From: Margaritifera margaritifera
Taxonomy: Eukaryota > Mollusca > Bivalvia > Unionida > Margaritiferidae
Length of the DNA stretch: 64,000 nucleotides
Reading direction: 5' to 3'
Assembly (NCBI GenBank): GCA_029931535.1
Contig: JAQPZY010001688.1
Coordinates: 9,680,001 to 9,744,000, forward strand
This document shows positions 32,066 through 44,868 of this stretch, in pieces (positions within the stretch are counted from its first letter, which is position 1; every line of letters starts with the position of its first letter). Made by a program: the position numbers and the translations under genes. The notes beneath the pieces are model-generated. The model was not told where the DNA came from and did no database searches. It was given only the letters and a program-made list of their open reading frames with translations.

Positions 32066-32830
32066 ATATGAGATCCCATGGGTAACGATCTAATTTTGGA
32101 TATCTCTATCAAAGGTCTATGATTATTGAATTATTATGTGCAAAATATTTTAGAAAAGTTAGGTAACATATCAATTATTATGGCAGAAGACTGGATTGTT
32201 TTCCAAAGCTTTGATCTAGATACCATTAATGTTCTTCATCGTATTAATAAAGAAAAACACAAAAATTCACTCTGGAAAGCCTTGATTTGTTAGACATCTG
32301 GAAAGAAAGGAAACCTGATGAAAAGCAACAAACTTGAAGAGGGTCCAGAAAAATTAAAATGTAATCAATGCTTATAGCTTACCTCTTAGAAGCTTTGAGT
32401 AGTCTCTAGCAGCCATAGTAAACATTAATTATCAGGTAAAAAAAATAATGTAAACAAAAGTGATCTGGACACTTATTTGTTGACCCTTTTCTATTTTTGT
32501 TGTTGTTGTTTTTGTTATTATTATTGTGTACCTTAACACTTTTAAGACTTTGAATGCTGGGATGCTGGACGAGTCTTTTACTTAGGGAAGTATCCAAAGC
32601 TGACCAAATAAAAGTATACATACCAGCACAAACTAATTAATTCATCTAAAAATAGAAGTGCATAAGGGTTCACTGTAATCAACAGTGGTCCAAGTGACCG
32701 GGACCAAGATGTCACGGAATTAACATTAGCAAAGCCCTTCTCTTTGAATGAAAATACATACAATAGTGTTTGCATGGAGATGTGGAAGGTTGGTTTAACA
32801 TTTTAAAATATTAACAAGAAATGAATCGTT
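32066..32830. other. Intergenic DNA, no gene recognised
   Basis: Nothing beyond short T/GTT-rich tracts (32495-32525). Confidence 0.5.
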
Positions 32831-32835
32831 TTTAA

Positions 32836-33420
32836 TGCACGCAAGGCTAAGCAAGGTGAGGCTAGGCTAGGCTAAGCAAGGTGAGGCTAGGCTAGGCTAA
32901 GCGAGGAACGGTATGAGGCAATGAGGATAAGCAAGGCATGATAAAAATATGCAAAACACAGCTAGGCAAAGCCAGATGTGGCAAAATGAGTAAAAATGAT
33001 ACAAAACAAGGGGAGGCTAAGCAAGGAGAAGCTAGGCAAAGCTAGGCTAAATAAGGCAAGGCAAGGCTAAACAAAACATGGTGGGGCATGCAAGGCTTGG
33101 CCATGCAAAATGAGATAAGATACAAAATCGGTGAGGTACAGTTAATCAATGCTTAGCGTTGTAATGCTTCAAACGGCAGCAAAGTGAGACTTTGCAAGGT
33201 GACCCAAGGCAAAATGAGTTAACAATACAAGACAATGCGGGGATAACAACACAATTTGAGGCTATGCAACGCAACTTAAGGCTAGGCTAGGCTAGTCTAG
33301 GCTATGCAAGGCACAGTACAAGGCAATGCTGGTGACTCAAGGATACTCAAGGCATGATAAAAATACGCAAAGCAAAACTAAGCAAGGCCAGGTGTGGCAA
33401 AATGAGAAAAAATTATACAA
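32836..33420. repeat. Degenerate AGGCT/AGGCAAG-type tandem repeat
   Basis: Pentamer- to heptamer-based repeats (aggctaggctaagcaaggtg and relatives) run for nearly 600 bp, with scattered 'aaaatgagataa' interruptions. Confidence 0.8.
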
Positions 33421-33421
33421 G

Positions 33422-33718
33422 ACAAGCGCAGGCGCATCGCGATCGGAGGTGCGCACGCGCATCCCGAACGGAGGTCCGCACGCTCATCCCGATATGAGGT
33501 GCGCACGCGCATCGCGAAGTGATCCTAAGAACAAAAAAGAACTGAGGTGTACACTCGCATCCCGAAATGAGGTGCGCACGCGCTTCCTTAACGAAGGTGC
33601 GCACTCGCATCCCGAACGGACGTGCGCACGCGCATCCCGAAATGAGGTGCTCACGCGCATTCTGAAATGAGATGCGCACGCGCATCCTGAACTAGTCCTA
33701 AGAACAAAAAAGAACTGT
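33422..33718. repeat. CpG-rich 25-bp minisatellite, about 9-10 units
   Basis: The unit is close to gaggtgcgcacgcgcatcccg plus 3-5 nt. Two copies of an insert (cctaagaacaaaaaagaact, near 33523 and 33701) divide it into a higher-order repeat of about 175 bp. It is much richer in CpG than the surrounding DNA. Confidence 0.85.
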
Positions 33719-33719
33719 T

Positions 33720-34690
33720 GGCTAGCTCATTTTTAGAAAAAAATTGTACAGAAAAAAGAACACAAATTCGAATTTTAATACAATTTTCCGTGGTACCTTC
33801 GTGCCGAGCTAAGTCAATATCGGAATTGTCGCTCCGGTATCGTTGTATTTGAGTGGGACCCTAAGATTAATATGTTTGTCTATACTTTTATATTTTTCTT
33901 TCATATTTTTTTTAATATAAATTCAACTTTGTTTTCGGCTTCTTGTCTGTGTCCTTTTTTTCTGTTTTTTTTTTTTTTTTTGCTCCATTCGGAGATGCAC
34001 ATTACAAGTACAAAGTAGGTAAATTCATTCGTTCATTTTATTCCTTCCTTTCGTCTCTTCTTCTTCTTCATAGTAATAATATTAATAATAACAATAACAA
34101 TAACAACAACAAGTATAACAATAATAATTAGCCGGAGTTTTTCGTCTATACGACCTGTCCATATTTATTTTCGGACATACACACTGGACTGCGAAGGAAG
34201 AGTTTTCGCAAATTCAATTAAAAAAATAAAAACCCACATATATTTAAGTATTAAACTATTATTTGATACATAATCAAATCGACACAGCATAACATTATTT
34301 TATGGGGCGTATTTGTAAATCTGCACAGACAGGGAAGGTATAACAAAAAAATTTCAATTAAAGAGGCGATCCGGTTTCAGCCAACAATCATCTCTGGTAT
34401 AATGCAGACTCTAAATCAACAAAGTATCTTGCACTTGATACACTTTGATAACTTTAGACACAGTAATATGATAGATAACTTGAGTTTATACAAGCACCAG
34501 AGAAATATGTACTAAAACAGCCGGGAATAAATGCAACATATACAAGACAAAAGAAAGTCCAATCTTGAAACAACACTGTTAGAGAAAGATTTAAAACTTT
34601 TTTTGCGTCTTTAAAATTGTCCAAAAACCACGTTACTTTACCATAAATTAGGAAACGAAACTATACGTAGTAAAATGATTCTAATATGGA
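33720..34690. other. Intergenic DNA, no gene recognised
   Basis: T-rich and AAT/AAC-rich simple tracts (33958-33981, 34074-34130). No coding signal. Confidence 0.5.
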
Positions 34691-36042
34691 AAACCATATG
34701 TGACAATGTCCATGCTTGTGTGAAAACTCCCAATGACTTGAAAGTACATTTAACTGTCAGGTCTGGGTAAGGCAATGTTGCGTTTTATCACCCATTTTAT
34801 TTTCATTCTTTTTAAATGACGTAAAACAAACATTTCTGACCAGCATAGTGGTATAACATAAGAATTTGCTCAGTTATTTGCACTGATGTATTCAGATGAC
34901 TTGGTTGCCTTTATCGAAACTGTTATTCAGAATCAAAGAATACAAAATAAGTTACAAGAATGCCGTAACATCTGCAAACTAAAAATAAACCTGGAAAAGA
35001 CTAAACTGATAGTTTTTTGAAAAGGAAGATATTGAAGAGGATATAAAATTGGCGTTTTGTTGTTAGCCTGATAGAGAGATCATCTTCTTATTAGTATCTT
35101 AGTTGTGTATTCTCTTCACAAGCAGCGGAGGCACTTTATAGCCTGAAGACTAGATTAAATCGTTTTGGCAAGGTATCTACAAAAACTCTATTCCAAATAG
35201 TTGATACTAAAATAGCGCCAATTTTGAATTATGGGTCAGACGTTTGGGATTTTTATAAAGCAAATGACATACGTACGTACGTCATTTTGTAAATATGTTA
35301 TTGGTATTACGAAATACACACCAAATACTTTTATCTACATGAATTAGGTAGAATGATATTGCAAGTAGTAACATATAGTAAAATACTTAAGTTTGGTTAA
35401 AATTACTAAAGATGACTGATGATAGATTTTCAGAACAAAGTATAATCTACAGTTTACTTGCGCCAATCAAGTAAAAAATCTATTGTTTTCACACGGAATA
35501 GAAGAAGTTTGGGTAAATCAAGGGTGGGTGATGAGAATCATTTTCATTATATTTAAACAACGATGTCAAGATGTTTTTCTACAAGAGATTTGAATTCAAT
35601 GGATATATTACGATTTTATAATACGTTCAGAAACGACATCAGTTGCCAATCCTGTACAGATTGTTTAAACTCTTCACTAGTGTTTATTTGCTTCCCAATA
35701 ATAGTAAATGTAGGTAGATTTAAAAATATCACCTGTGTTGAAAGACTGTGCCCTTTGTATGCAGATATAGAAGATGAGTTTCACTTTGCTGTTAAATTCC
35801 CATGTATACTAATTTGAGAAACGCCTAGTTAACTTCGAACATTTACTGTAATGTACATTCCATTATATTCTAAAAACTGTATGCAGATAATTACTAATGC
35901 TATTAGTCTCTTTCATAATTTTGCTCTTTCTCTGTAAAGTTAGAGAGCCAGCATGTTAGTCCTAGAATTGTTATGTTTCGTAGTTGTACCATATTTTTGT
36001 ATACATGTATGTAATTTGGGCTGGTGGCCTATGCTACAAGAA

Positions 36043-36082
<40 letters not shown>
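34690..36082 (+). mobile_element. LINE remnant (RTE-X-like), 3' half
   Basis: The RT palm is visible as MYSDDLVAFIETV, for the usual 'YADDLV..SE', near 34885. It is followed by CKLKINLEKTKLIVF. Then come FQIVDTKIAPILNYGSDVWD near 35200 and 'ELGR' near 35340. A C-terminal zinc-binding-like frame (35563-35817) contains CVERLCPLYADIEDEFHFAV, the pattern 'R.C..C....IEDE.HFL..C'. The 3' end is aaaaaaagttattattatt with a (TTA)n tail. Frameshifts separate all parts. The clade is inferred from the C-terminal pattern. Confidence 0.8.
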
Positions 36083-36083
<1 letters not shown>

Positions 36084-37121
36084 TATGATTTATTTATTTA
36101 TTATTGATTGGCAAACATCCTATTACAATACTGCTCGAAGAAACCAAGCTATATTTTTCAGTTTTTTGTAATATCATCATTGCAAAATCTATTTCATGCA
36201 AGTACAATCTATTTTTACCCTCTAAAACATTATAAAAAGACAATAATTTACAATTAATATCTATTTTTACATATTTCTATTGATATGGTGAACCATTTTA
36301 AAGACAAAAAAATGAAACATATTTTTTTGTTTGCTTCATAAACAGAAATCTTTAAAAGAAATATTTTTCTATCTATGTTATGTGCTACAAACTTCAATGA
36401 TATGTCTATGTTATTTTAATTATAATAGTAATAATTTTTCACAATATAATCATGTACTAATTTTCATCATACGCACTGGGATATCGATTTTAATGTCCTA
36501 CCACGTTTTTTTGTTTTTGTTCCTCTGTAAGTGGAGTGACCCTGTTTAGCTTTTTACCCAAGCCTTCCTTTTTTAATACCCTCTTCCTTGCACATATAAG
36601 TTCTCTGCTACTTGTAAATTAATCGCTCCTCAGTACGCCTTTATCGCAGTTCTTGCTGGCAAGGTATCTTTCACGTCTGTCCTAAATCGATTTTAATGAG
36701 GGTAGTTCGCACTATTGGGTTCTTTACTGTGGTGAAGACAAAAACAAAAGCAGTGCAGCATTTCGTTCCTGTGCATGTATTATAATAATGTACCTGTTTT
36801 CTGTAAACATTTTTTTCTCGTCATCTTTTTAATACTTGAAAATAATGCTCTGTTTATTATTTCGTATTTTCTGGCACTTGGCGTCCTAGAAACTTCCTCA
36901 GATAGCATTGTTTTGTCGCGTTTTAACTGCAGCAGAAGGCGACATTTGTAAGTCAAGTAGCTCTTAAAATTTCAAATTGCGTATGCCCGCACGATTAAAC
37001 TCCCTGCCGTCTTCAGTGTACAAAATAGATTTTTATATATGCATGTTAGAGATAACCACAAAACGCTCTATATAGGAAAACAAGTAAGACGTTGCTGCTG
37101 GAGAGCAGCAAACGAACAAGC

Positions 37122-37196
<75 letters not shown>
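37122..37196. repeat. (GA)n microsatellite
   Basis: Uninterrupted GA run. Confidence 0.95.
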
Positions 37197-37198
<2 letters not shown>

Positions 37199-37474
37199 AA
37201 TGGGGACAACACTCAATGTATAACAGACCAAATATATTTATACTTCTGATTTTACCACAAATTCGGGCAGCCTTTTCTTTTGACATTTTTCTTTTCTTAT
37301 TCCAGGCTTTAGTTTTGTCACTCACTTCCATGCTTTAGAAAAGTATTCTAAAGGATGTTCATCGCGAATACCTAATGCAGGATTTATCCCAATCTCACAT
37401 GTAGACACTGGTGGTTAGAATACAACTAGGAACATAAAAGTCACTACAGAAAGTCAACAATTATGGACCCGACA

Positions 37475-37477
<3 letters not shown>

Positions 37478-37550
<73 letters not shown>
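37478..37550. repeat. (CT)n microsatellite
   Basis: Uninterrupted CT run. Confidence 0.95.
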
Positions 37551-37553
<3 letters not shown>

Positions 37554-39089
37554 CACACATGTATGTATGTAAGTGCAGCTGTCAGGGCCACTAATAAACC
37601 ATCCAAGCTGGCCCAGATATTTTAGTCGGGTGGTATGTGTGCGCGACCATCAAGCAGAAATACCTGATTTGATAGTCGACGATGGCTATGATTCGTCTTT
37701 CGCCTGCTACATTTTATACCGTTGACAAACCCTCAACAGTTGGTGTAACTGTAAGGAATGCGTTTCGACCACTCTGATGTTGAATCTGCGAATACAGGGT
37801 TAAATCTCCAATTGCGTGTGTGTGTCGTTTGCTAGCTTCTGTTTTTATATGTCTCTTAGTTTTCATATAAAAGAAATGCAATAGCTTTCGATTGCCTACA
37901 TAAAAACTAAATAAAGCCGATGTGTGCTTCTTGCTGACTGGGTGACTGCCTGCGAGCTCAGTATGTGGAATGACCTTCTAAATAGAATTAACCCAATTGC
38001 AAGGATTCCAAAAACCTTTTATTTTTTACTTTTAAATACACTTTCTAATGTATACTGCTGCCACTGTAAAGTTGAATATTGGATACTTTTTAAAATCTTG
38101 AATCTTGGACACGTTTTAAAATCCTCCATATTATCTGACGCATTAGGCCATGTGACTGAATCAAAAGAAACGTAATGAGTTTTACATTTTTGGAGACTTT
38201 TGGAAAAGTAAAAATCGACCAAATTCTCATCTTTCCCATGCGGAAGGCAATGGCCAAACAGCAACAGCTTGGGTGCGGTTGATACCTTAGGGAAGTCTTT
38301 AATAATTGACTTGTTTGGTATTGTGCTATATACGTATACATTCTGGTGCGTGTATAGTGAGGTAATTACTCAATCGACCAATATGAAAACCAGATACAAT
38401 CCTAATGACAATCATCATGCTTAGATCTTAAACATTTGCAACACAAAGCGTGTTATGTGCAAATCACTGTGTTACACTTACATTACACGCCCCTTTCCCA
38501 TTACACGCCCCTTTCCTTAACGATATGATATCACTACCCAGATTATTAAAGTAAAATGAAATTAAAGTCCGATCTGGTTATAAAGGTAACCAATGGGAAA
38601 CTGACCATTATGATCAGCTGATCTTTATTTGCAATTAAATGCACACTCCAATTTGTTATACTTCAAACATGAGTCTTGTATAATATCATTTATGTCGTTG
38701 TATATTGCATCATACTATCATTAGGTTACCTCCCTTAGACAATGAGTACTGTGTATAGGTGGAATTGTGTGTGCGTGTTAATGCGCGTGTGGGTTTGTGC
38801 ATATGCATGTTTGGATGTGTGGTCAATTTAACCCGTAATCATCTGTTTTAGTTGAACTTAACGGTGAATATCCTGTTATCCTAGTAATGTTATCGTATGC
38901 CTTAACGGTGTATATCCTGTTATCCTATAGTAATGTTATCGTATGCCTAAATTGCGCACTTTGTTATAACACTTTTGTTTTCAAATGCAAATCTGATATT
39001 AGTTACTAAATGCAGCTGCTAACTGTATTTCATTATTTTTCAAGCAGAACATTTCGACAGCTTGTGACGCTTGCGCCGTATTCTGGTGT

Positions 39090-40310
39090 GAATGTTCCCT
39101 GCATCAATAACTTTTATCTGTATAATTCTTGTATATACTTTCCATATATTTTCCATACGTTTATTATGTTCAACACTTGACGATTCTAACACCACACTTC
39201 CTTTTCTACCAAACAGAAGCAGTTTTGCGTTAGAGGATATTACTATTACACGTCAAGAAATTATTAAGTTATTTCTTGTTCAGATATAAAAAATCCTTCA
39301 GGACCTAATCACATATGAAATAAGATGCTTATTGTCGACATATGAAATAAGATACTTATTGTCGACATATGAAATAAGATGCTTATTGTCAACAAGATTT
39401 CAATTCCCCCTGCATATTATATATACACAGTCTCTTCGTTTGGGTTCTTTCCCATTTCAGTGGAAAATGATCACTGTTATACCTATTTTCAGAAAGGGTG
39501 AATGATCTGATCCATCAGACTATCGAAATTTATCTCCATTGAGTGAATTATTTTAAATCGTGAAAAGAATTGTGTTTGAAGATGTTTACAATCACCAACA
39601 ATCTAACTAACTTATTTTTAAATACCAATCTGGTTTTATCCGCAGCTATTCTACAGTTCATCAGGTAACATGTAATCTTCTGTGATATTTCCCAAGTATT
39701 TGATAAAGTCTGGCATAGAAGTCTGATTCACAACCATTCTGCCCATGGCAGAAGAAATACATTACTCGACTGGTTCATTAACTATCTCTCAGATAGAAAA
39801 CATCATGTTTGCACAAACATACAACATCAACAAATATATTCGACCAATCTGCTTTTCCTGAGGGTTTACCTTTTAGACCTCTTCAGTTTTTGATAATATG
39901 ACTCATCTGGGTGTTACAGCAGTCTCTTATTATTGGATATACAAGATCCGATGAACCAGGACCGTCGTCAATAGCAACAATGGTTATCTATCTGGTTGGT
40001 AAAACTTAATGCTGATATAATTTCTTGTATGTTTTCTTTTGTTTTCTTTTAGTAATAATGATTCAACTCCCAATTGGACGATGAATGAAATCAGGATCAA
40101 CTTGGTTGATTACCACAAACATACTGGCATAACTATAGGATCGAATTGTAAATAGTACATGCAAGTAAACTTCTTAGTACTGCGAACAAGAAACTGGCTA
40201 TGCTGCCAAAGCTTATGGTCACAGCCAACTAATTATTTATGAGACCTAGAACCAGTCAGCTTGTGGTGGTGTAGTTGATGTCCCATAAAAAAATGAGTGA
40301 ATGCTGTTGG
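39090..40310 (+). mobile_element. LINE reverse-transcriptase remnant
   Basis: Pieces in several frames follow non-LTR RT order. The pre-RT linker is LDDSNTTLPFLPNRSSF and ITITRQEIIKLFL (39092-39289). Then come 'FQWKMITVIPIF.KG' near 39460, SDPSDYRNLSPLSELF near 39500 and KYQSGFI near 39625. DISQVFDKVWHRSLIHN near 39690 is the family's 'D.SKAFD.V.H' with Val for Ala. LLDWFINYLSDRKHHVC is near 39770, and VDYHKHTGITIGSNCK near 40120. It is a Jockey/CR1-like LINE, thoroughly decayed. Confidence 0.78.
39308..39392. repeat. 29-bp repeat, three copies inside the LINE
   Basis: Three units of catatgaaataagatgctta plus ttgtcga. It looks like a recent local triplication within the decayed RT region. 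Confidence 0.9.
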
Positions 40311-40796
40311 TGGATAATCTGATGTTAGGAGTACCAAATTATTTCTCTAAAAATAATATGGACCTACATTACTACTACCAAGTTAATTATTTGAATTAGG
40401 TTCCTTTTTTATGACAACACAATTCACAAACATTTACTCCAAATAAATTGTAAATAAAGTGGAATTCCGCAGCTGCAGACTGTCGGTGTAACGGTACAAG
40501 GCTGGTATGCTTAAAAACGAGCTGCGCAACATATAATTTGTATGATCTCAAAAGGTGATGCTAGGCCCAAAGTATTATCAGATGTGGCTTGTTTATGTCT
40601 ATTGTATCACGATAATATATTTATTTTAAAACACATTAGCATTATGATCTGTAAGACCTGAATTAGTTGTCTGTGCGTTATAGTCAACACAGACCTTCAC
40701 GTGTTTGCATGACAAGCATCCCAGCATCACCAGGCATCTTACATTTATCGCAAATTTACTATCATGGATGAATTTTGGAATAATTTTAGCTGTTAT

Positions 40797-41061
40797 TAGA
40801 GACAAAATCACTAAAATTAAATAATAATATTGGATGTATTCAATGGACAGGTTCCCCTGATTATTATGGATATGGCAAAGTTAGAGTGAAATGGAATGAT
40901 GGAAAATACACCTATCAAGGAGCTCATAGGCTATCCTGCATGGTTCATTTCAGGCTAACTCCTGATAAAATGCCATGATGATGGAATTTATAATATTTCA
41001 CACCTTTTTCTTAATAAACTGTGCACCAATTCTGCCCATCTATCTCCAGAGAAAAGTTTTG

Positions 41062-41156
<95 letters not shown>

Positions 41157-41233
41157 AGGGAGTAAGGGAGAGAGAGCACTGTAAAAGACAAGGTTACTGT
41201 TGCAAATGTGATGAGTCAGTTTGCATATGTTAG
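40797..41233 (+). pseudogene. His-Me finger (zf-His_Me) endonuclease-like gene split by (GA)n
   Basis: The frame from about 40797 encodes GCIQWTGSPDYYGYGKVRVK, NDGKYTYQGAHRLSCMVHF and LTPDKMP. After a frame change it continues with NISHLFLNKLCTNSAHLSPE. This is the pattern of the invertebrate 'zinc-binding loop of homing endonuclease' family: C.W.G....GYG......G....AHR, then SHLC.N..C.N..HL. The first Cys of the zinc-binding SHLC is Phe here. The (GA)n run at 41064-41150 interrupts the gene, and the typical Cys-rich end HCKRQGYCCKCDESVC follows it. The family is related to intron/homing endonucleases and is often found in bivalve genomes in transposon-like copies. The start is uncertain. Confidence 0.65.
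41064..41150. repeat. (GA)n microsatellite
   Basis: Long GA run lying inside the His-Me finger gene. Confidence 0.95.
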
Positions 41234-41239
41234 GTACAT

Positions 41240-42950
41240 ATACGTATTTTTCTTCTTATTACAATTTTCCATGGTGATATTTGCACCTAACTTTATTGGC
41301 ACTATTCCGTAATAGTTTTACTTTGAGATAATTGTTTGATTCTGTATGTTTTATCCATATCATAATAAATTTGTTTCTTTTTAGCTGAACAGCAAATGAA
41401 CTAGCAGTAGCTATTGAAGCCTACCTCACTGCACAACTCATTATTTCTAGAGTGGACTGCACTATGTGCTCTGCCTCGAAAGTTCCGTGAGAACACAGTA
41501 TTTCTTGGTAAGCTCCTCCCGATAGTTCTATTTACTGATTCAACCTTTTGAGTGTTCGTATTGAACTTTTGTTTTCATAAGGGTTGTTTGCCCAAGGCCA
41601 TACTGTATGCGCGGCAATAAGAGATCCTACTTTCAGTTTGAAAGCACTGCATGCAATCCAGGTAGATTTTCCCCCGGAGGAAACAAATGAATGTTTACAG
41701 CATACGGAATGACTACCTTAATAGCACTTTACTATAGTACTGGAAATAAAACACATTGCGTGAATCAAGTTTTTTCGCTCTCTCTCCATTATCTTGAATT
41801 TGTCTGAATGCAGCAATAATTTCATGTACTCAGGTCTATGGCAAATTTAGTTTTCATTTTTTCCTTCTCTAACTTTGTATTCCCTGTCAGGATTTTTGAA
41901 AGTGCACCAGAACATTTAATACAATTCCTATGCTTTTGTTATAAATGTCTTGTATCAATTTGACTAACAGCCTTTATTTTTGTTTTCCCTTCCCTATGCA
42001 AATCCAAAATTACATGTAGCTTACAATGGCAGCGACAGTAGTGACAATTCTCACTTCACGGTTTGATTGAGTTTTTAATTCCTGAAGTCCCTCTTTGGTC
42101 CATGAATATTCATCTCCAATCTTTGTTTGTAATGCAATATTAGCAGCTCATTAACATTATATGGCTTCTTTGTCCGAGGTATCTAAGTTTACCCTTGAAA
42201 AAGGTTTATTCCTGGTCACCACTTGAATGATGTCAAGTGACTCAATTACATTATCAACCTGTGTGTACACACACTAATAAGGTATTTTTCCAACACCTAA
42301 ATACAAGGACTTTAAAAACATCCATCCGCCTGTATGATTCTAACTTCCTATTCCTTATAAATCTATTAAAATCATACACTAATCCTCGCTGTTGCAACGG
42401 TGCCAGCTTTCGCGATACAAACTGTAACTGATATGTGTGAAATGTTCAAAGCAAAGTGATCGCCTACCAGTGAGAAACAAAGGATTTTGATGTGTGGTTT
42501 TGGTGTTGAGCGCTTCAAAGACTTACGTACAGCAATAGACGTCTTATTCTTTACCTTGTTTGATGTGTTCTGTCATGTTGTCTTTTGATCTCGATCGACA
42601 AAATTCTAAACAATCATTTACCCAATGATAAACTCAATCATGATATCAAAACCCATGCGTTTAAAATGCATTTTTCCTTTTATTGTTGTTATATTTTCGT
42701 ATTTTTTGTACATGAAAATTTATTCAACAGATAGATATTTTGATTAAATGGCAAATTACACCAAATGCATAGGAGAAACATGCCAGTCTTACATCTACCA
42801 TATGGAAAAGCATGTGTTTTCTACAGACGGATGAAATGAAAACCTTTGGAGAGGGGGAGGCAAGTAAGACACAAAATACACTTAGAATTGAAATGTATCT
42901 GATGAAATATTAATATACCCTTGGATAGGTCCAACAACCCAAACTCGATG
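41240..42950. other. Intergenic DNA, no gene recognised
   Basis: No coding or repeat signal seen. Confidence 0.5.
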
Positions 42951-42955
42951 TCATT

Positions 42956-42971
42956 GGGGGGGGGGGGGGGC
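42956..42971. repeat. G homopolymer at left limit of element 2
   Basis: About 14 G with one C near its end. Recognisable Polinton sequence begins right after it. Confidence 0.9.
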
Positions 42972-42989
42972 GGGGCACAATTGGCGTCG

Positions 42990-44190
42990 GAAAGATGACA
43001 TCAAACGCCGACATTTTTAAGCTCACCGACACCATCTGTGTGGTTTTGGGGGCGGTATGCTCTTGAATAGTCCGCAGGCGGGTCGCTACGTCCTCGCCTA
43101 TCTACTTAGTATTTTCACAACTTCGTGGGTGTTCATCTTGGCTCGGGTTTTGAATCATAAACCTCATCATGTATCTCAGCCAATAACTCTCGAAATGCTC
43201 CCTGGTCCATGATGTCGTTATTTATCAGACACATACAAATGGTTTTGGCTTCGTTGACAATCTCGGGGGATGTGTTGCTAGCCCGGAAGGACCCGATCAG
43301 CAGTGTGAGGTAACTGGCCAGCTCGTTGTTGTCGCAGAGGATCGTGCTAGCACTTGTTCCAGCACTTACTACCTACTCCGGCTGCCTTCGTTCCAGCTGT
43401 TCCAGCGCCAGTGCGCTGTCGTTTCTTTCACATGTCGGTGGTACCTGCTCTTGAGCTGTTAGCTGGTAAAACTTTGCCCTCTTTTGGAGGGGGTCCCAAT
43501 GCTTTGCTCTTCCTTGCAGGCGCATACTTTTTTTTCATAAACTGCTGAAACTCTGGGTCATGTGCCAACTTTTTTCCAGTTGCCTCTCCAAGCAGCCACG
43601 TTGGCCAATTTCTTTTAAGTCTGTTTGTAGTTACCCGCCAACAGCAACATTTGCCAGCTTTAAGTTATCTCAGCTGCCGCAATTATATAGCCATTTTTTG
43701 ATATACTTGCGCCCAGCTTCTTTAAACTTCTGGGGCGGTGTGAGAACTTCTGACCTGTACTAGGGAAGGGCAGCTTTGGCAGGACGGCGATGAGGTCTTC
43801 GGGCAGGCTTTCCAGCGCCTATGTAATTTCGGTCCTTCTTTCTTCGAGGGTCTGCTTTACGCCTTTAATCTCCTCACGAGTCTCCTGAGCGACCTTTGCG
43901 GACTTCGGCGGTGGCCTTGTTTGTCTTTGTGAGTGGCGAAAAGTTTTTTTTCTCAAACTTGTTGGTGATATTCTCCTGTGCGAGCTGAAGGGTGTTTAGC
44001 ATGTCTCACAGCTCGTTGTGGTGGGTTATGTACTCCACAAGTAATCGTGTCTTACCTTTTGCGCTTGCGATTTTTGTAAACTGCGTAGCCTTTTTTGACA
44101 AAAGTTACAAGACTTTACAAGTCTTTGCGAGACTTCATTTGACCCACGCCTTATCAAGGCCAGCCAGAAACTTTACTGGGTCTGTGCTGG
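42990..44190 (-). pseudogene. Conserved helical protein, element 2 copy
   Basis: From about 44190 the pieces are VKFLAGLDKAW, KATQFTKIASAKGKTRLLVE, ITHHNEL, TLQLAQENITNKFEKK and a Lys/Glu-rich helix. A middle part has KFKEAGRKYIKKWL and ARKSKALGPPPKEGKVLP. The C-terminal module is LCDNNELASYLTLLIGSF, then SPEIVNEAKTICMCLINNDI and GAFRELLAEIHDEVYD. Alignment with the gene at 10709-11748 shows the same helical core and the same 'NEA..IC..L.NDI' end. Its function is unknown. Many stops are present. Confidence 0.6.
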
Positions 44191-44196
44191 TAATGT

Positions 44197-44830
44197 CTAT
44201 GGTGGCAAATATGTGGAGAATCTATATTGTTTGGCCAAAAAACGACGAAACTCGTGCCAGTTCATGTTGGCGGCACACCATGTGGTGTGCACGTTCCACA
44301 GGCCATGGACGTCGGTCCCGCGAAATAGGATGACCATCTTTGCGTTGTCTCGGATCACTAATGGCATGTGGGCGTATCGCTGAGTCAAGCACAATACGTA
44401 AGCATTCTTGTGCCGCCCACAGCTAAATTAACGTTTAGGATTCTTTTGTCCCTTGAGCATCACGTCGTCATTGGCGGTGACGTTGTCTTCGTCACGGTCT
44501 GGGTCATTCGGGCCTGGGACCTTGTTGACGTTGGAGATAAACGTCACGGGGTCTGCAATAGAGCAACAGAGTTGCAGTGTTTCATCTCTCAATTCACACT
44601 GCGTTCCGTAAGTGCATGCTCCTGCAAGCAACTTAACCTACCCCAAAACGGCGGCGTTGTTGATCTGCCTCAGGATGTCGTAGCATTTCTGATTGTCCGC
44701 GATGGGCACAATTACGTAGATCATGTTCCATTTCATCCAACACGTCGTTACGTTGATCGAAGAACAGGCAGCGGTACGACGAGGCAGTGTGGGGTTTGTA
44801 CACTGCTTGCTGAGCTATTAAAGGACTGCT
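44197..44830 (-). pseudogene. Packaging ATPase, element 2 copy
   Basis: Pieces are MIYVIVPIADNQKCYDILRQ (matching FMIVPSADDQPSYVVL in element 1), PVTFISNVNKVPGPNDPD, and VTANDDVMLKGQKNP at the Walker B position, with Asn-Asp-Asp for the usual acidic pair. CGRHKNAYVLCLTQRYAHMP then corresponds to the family's 'RGRH.N....L.Q.Y...P', followed by IRDNAKMVILFRGTDVHGL and NMNWHEFRRFL. The Walker A region is not recognisable upstream. It has frameshifts at several points. Confidence 0.72.
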
Positions 44831-44868
44831 GCATCCTTTAAATTACAAGCGGAAAGCCTGCAACCGCG

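Larger units (their letters stand above)
36083..39085. other. Intergenic DNA with simple repeats and two short duplications
   Basis: No gene recognised. It contains (GA)n 37122-37196, (CT)n 37478-37550, a doubled 20-bp unit (attacacgcccctttcc) near 38482-38518, and a doubled approximately 45-bp unit (taacggtg.atatcctgttat) at about 38857-38948. Confidence 0.5.

Noticed and set aside
33326..33685. Overlapping frames of 90-114 codons on both strands
   Set aside because: Explained by the CpG-rich 25-bp minisatellite.
44368..44841. 157-codon plus-strand frame
   Set aside because: Antisense to the element 2 ATPase.
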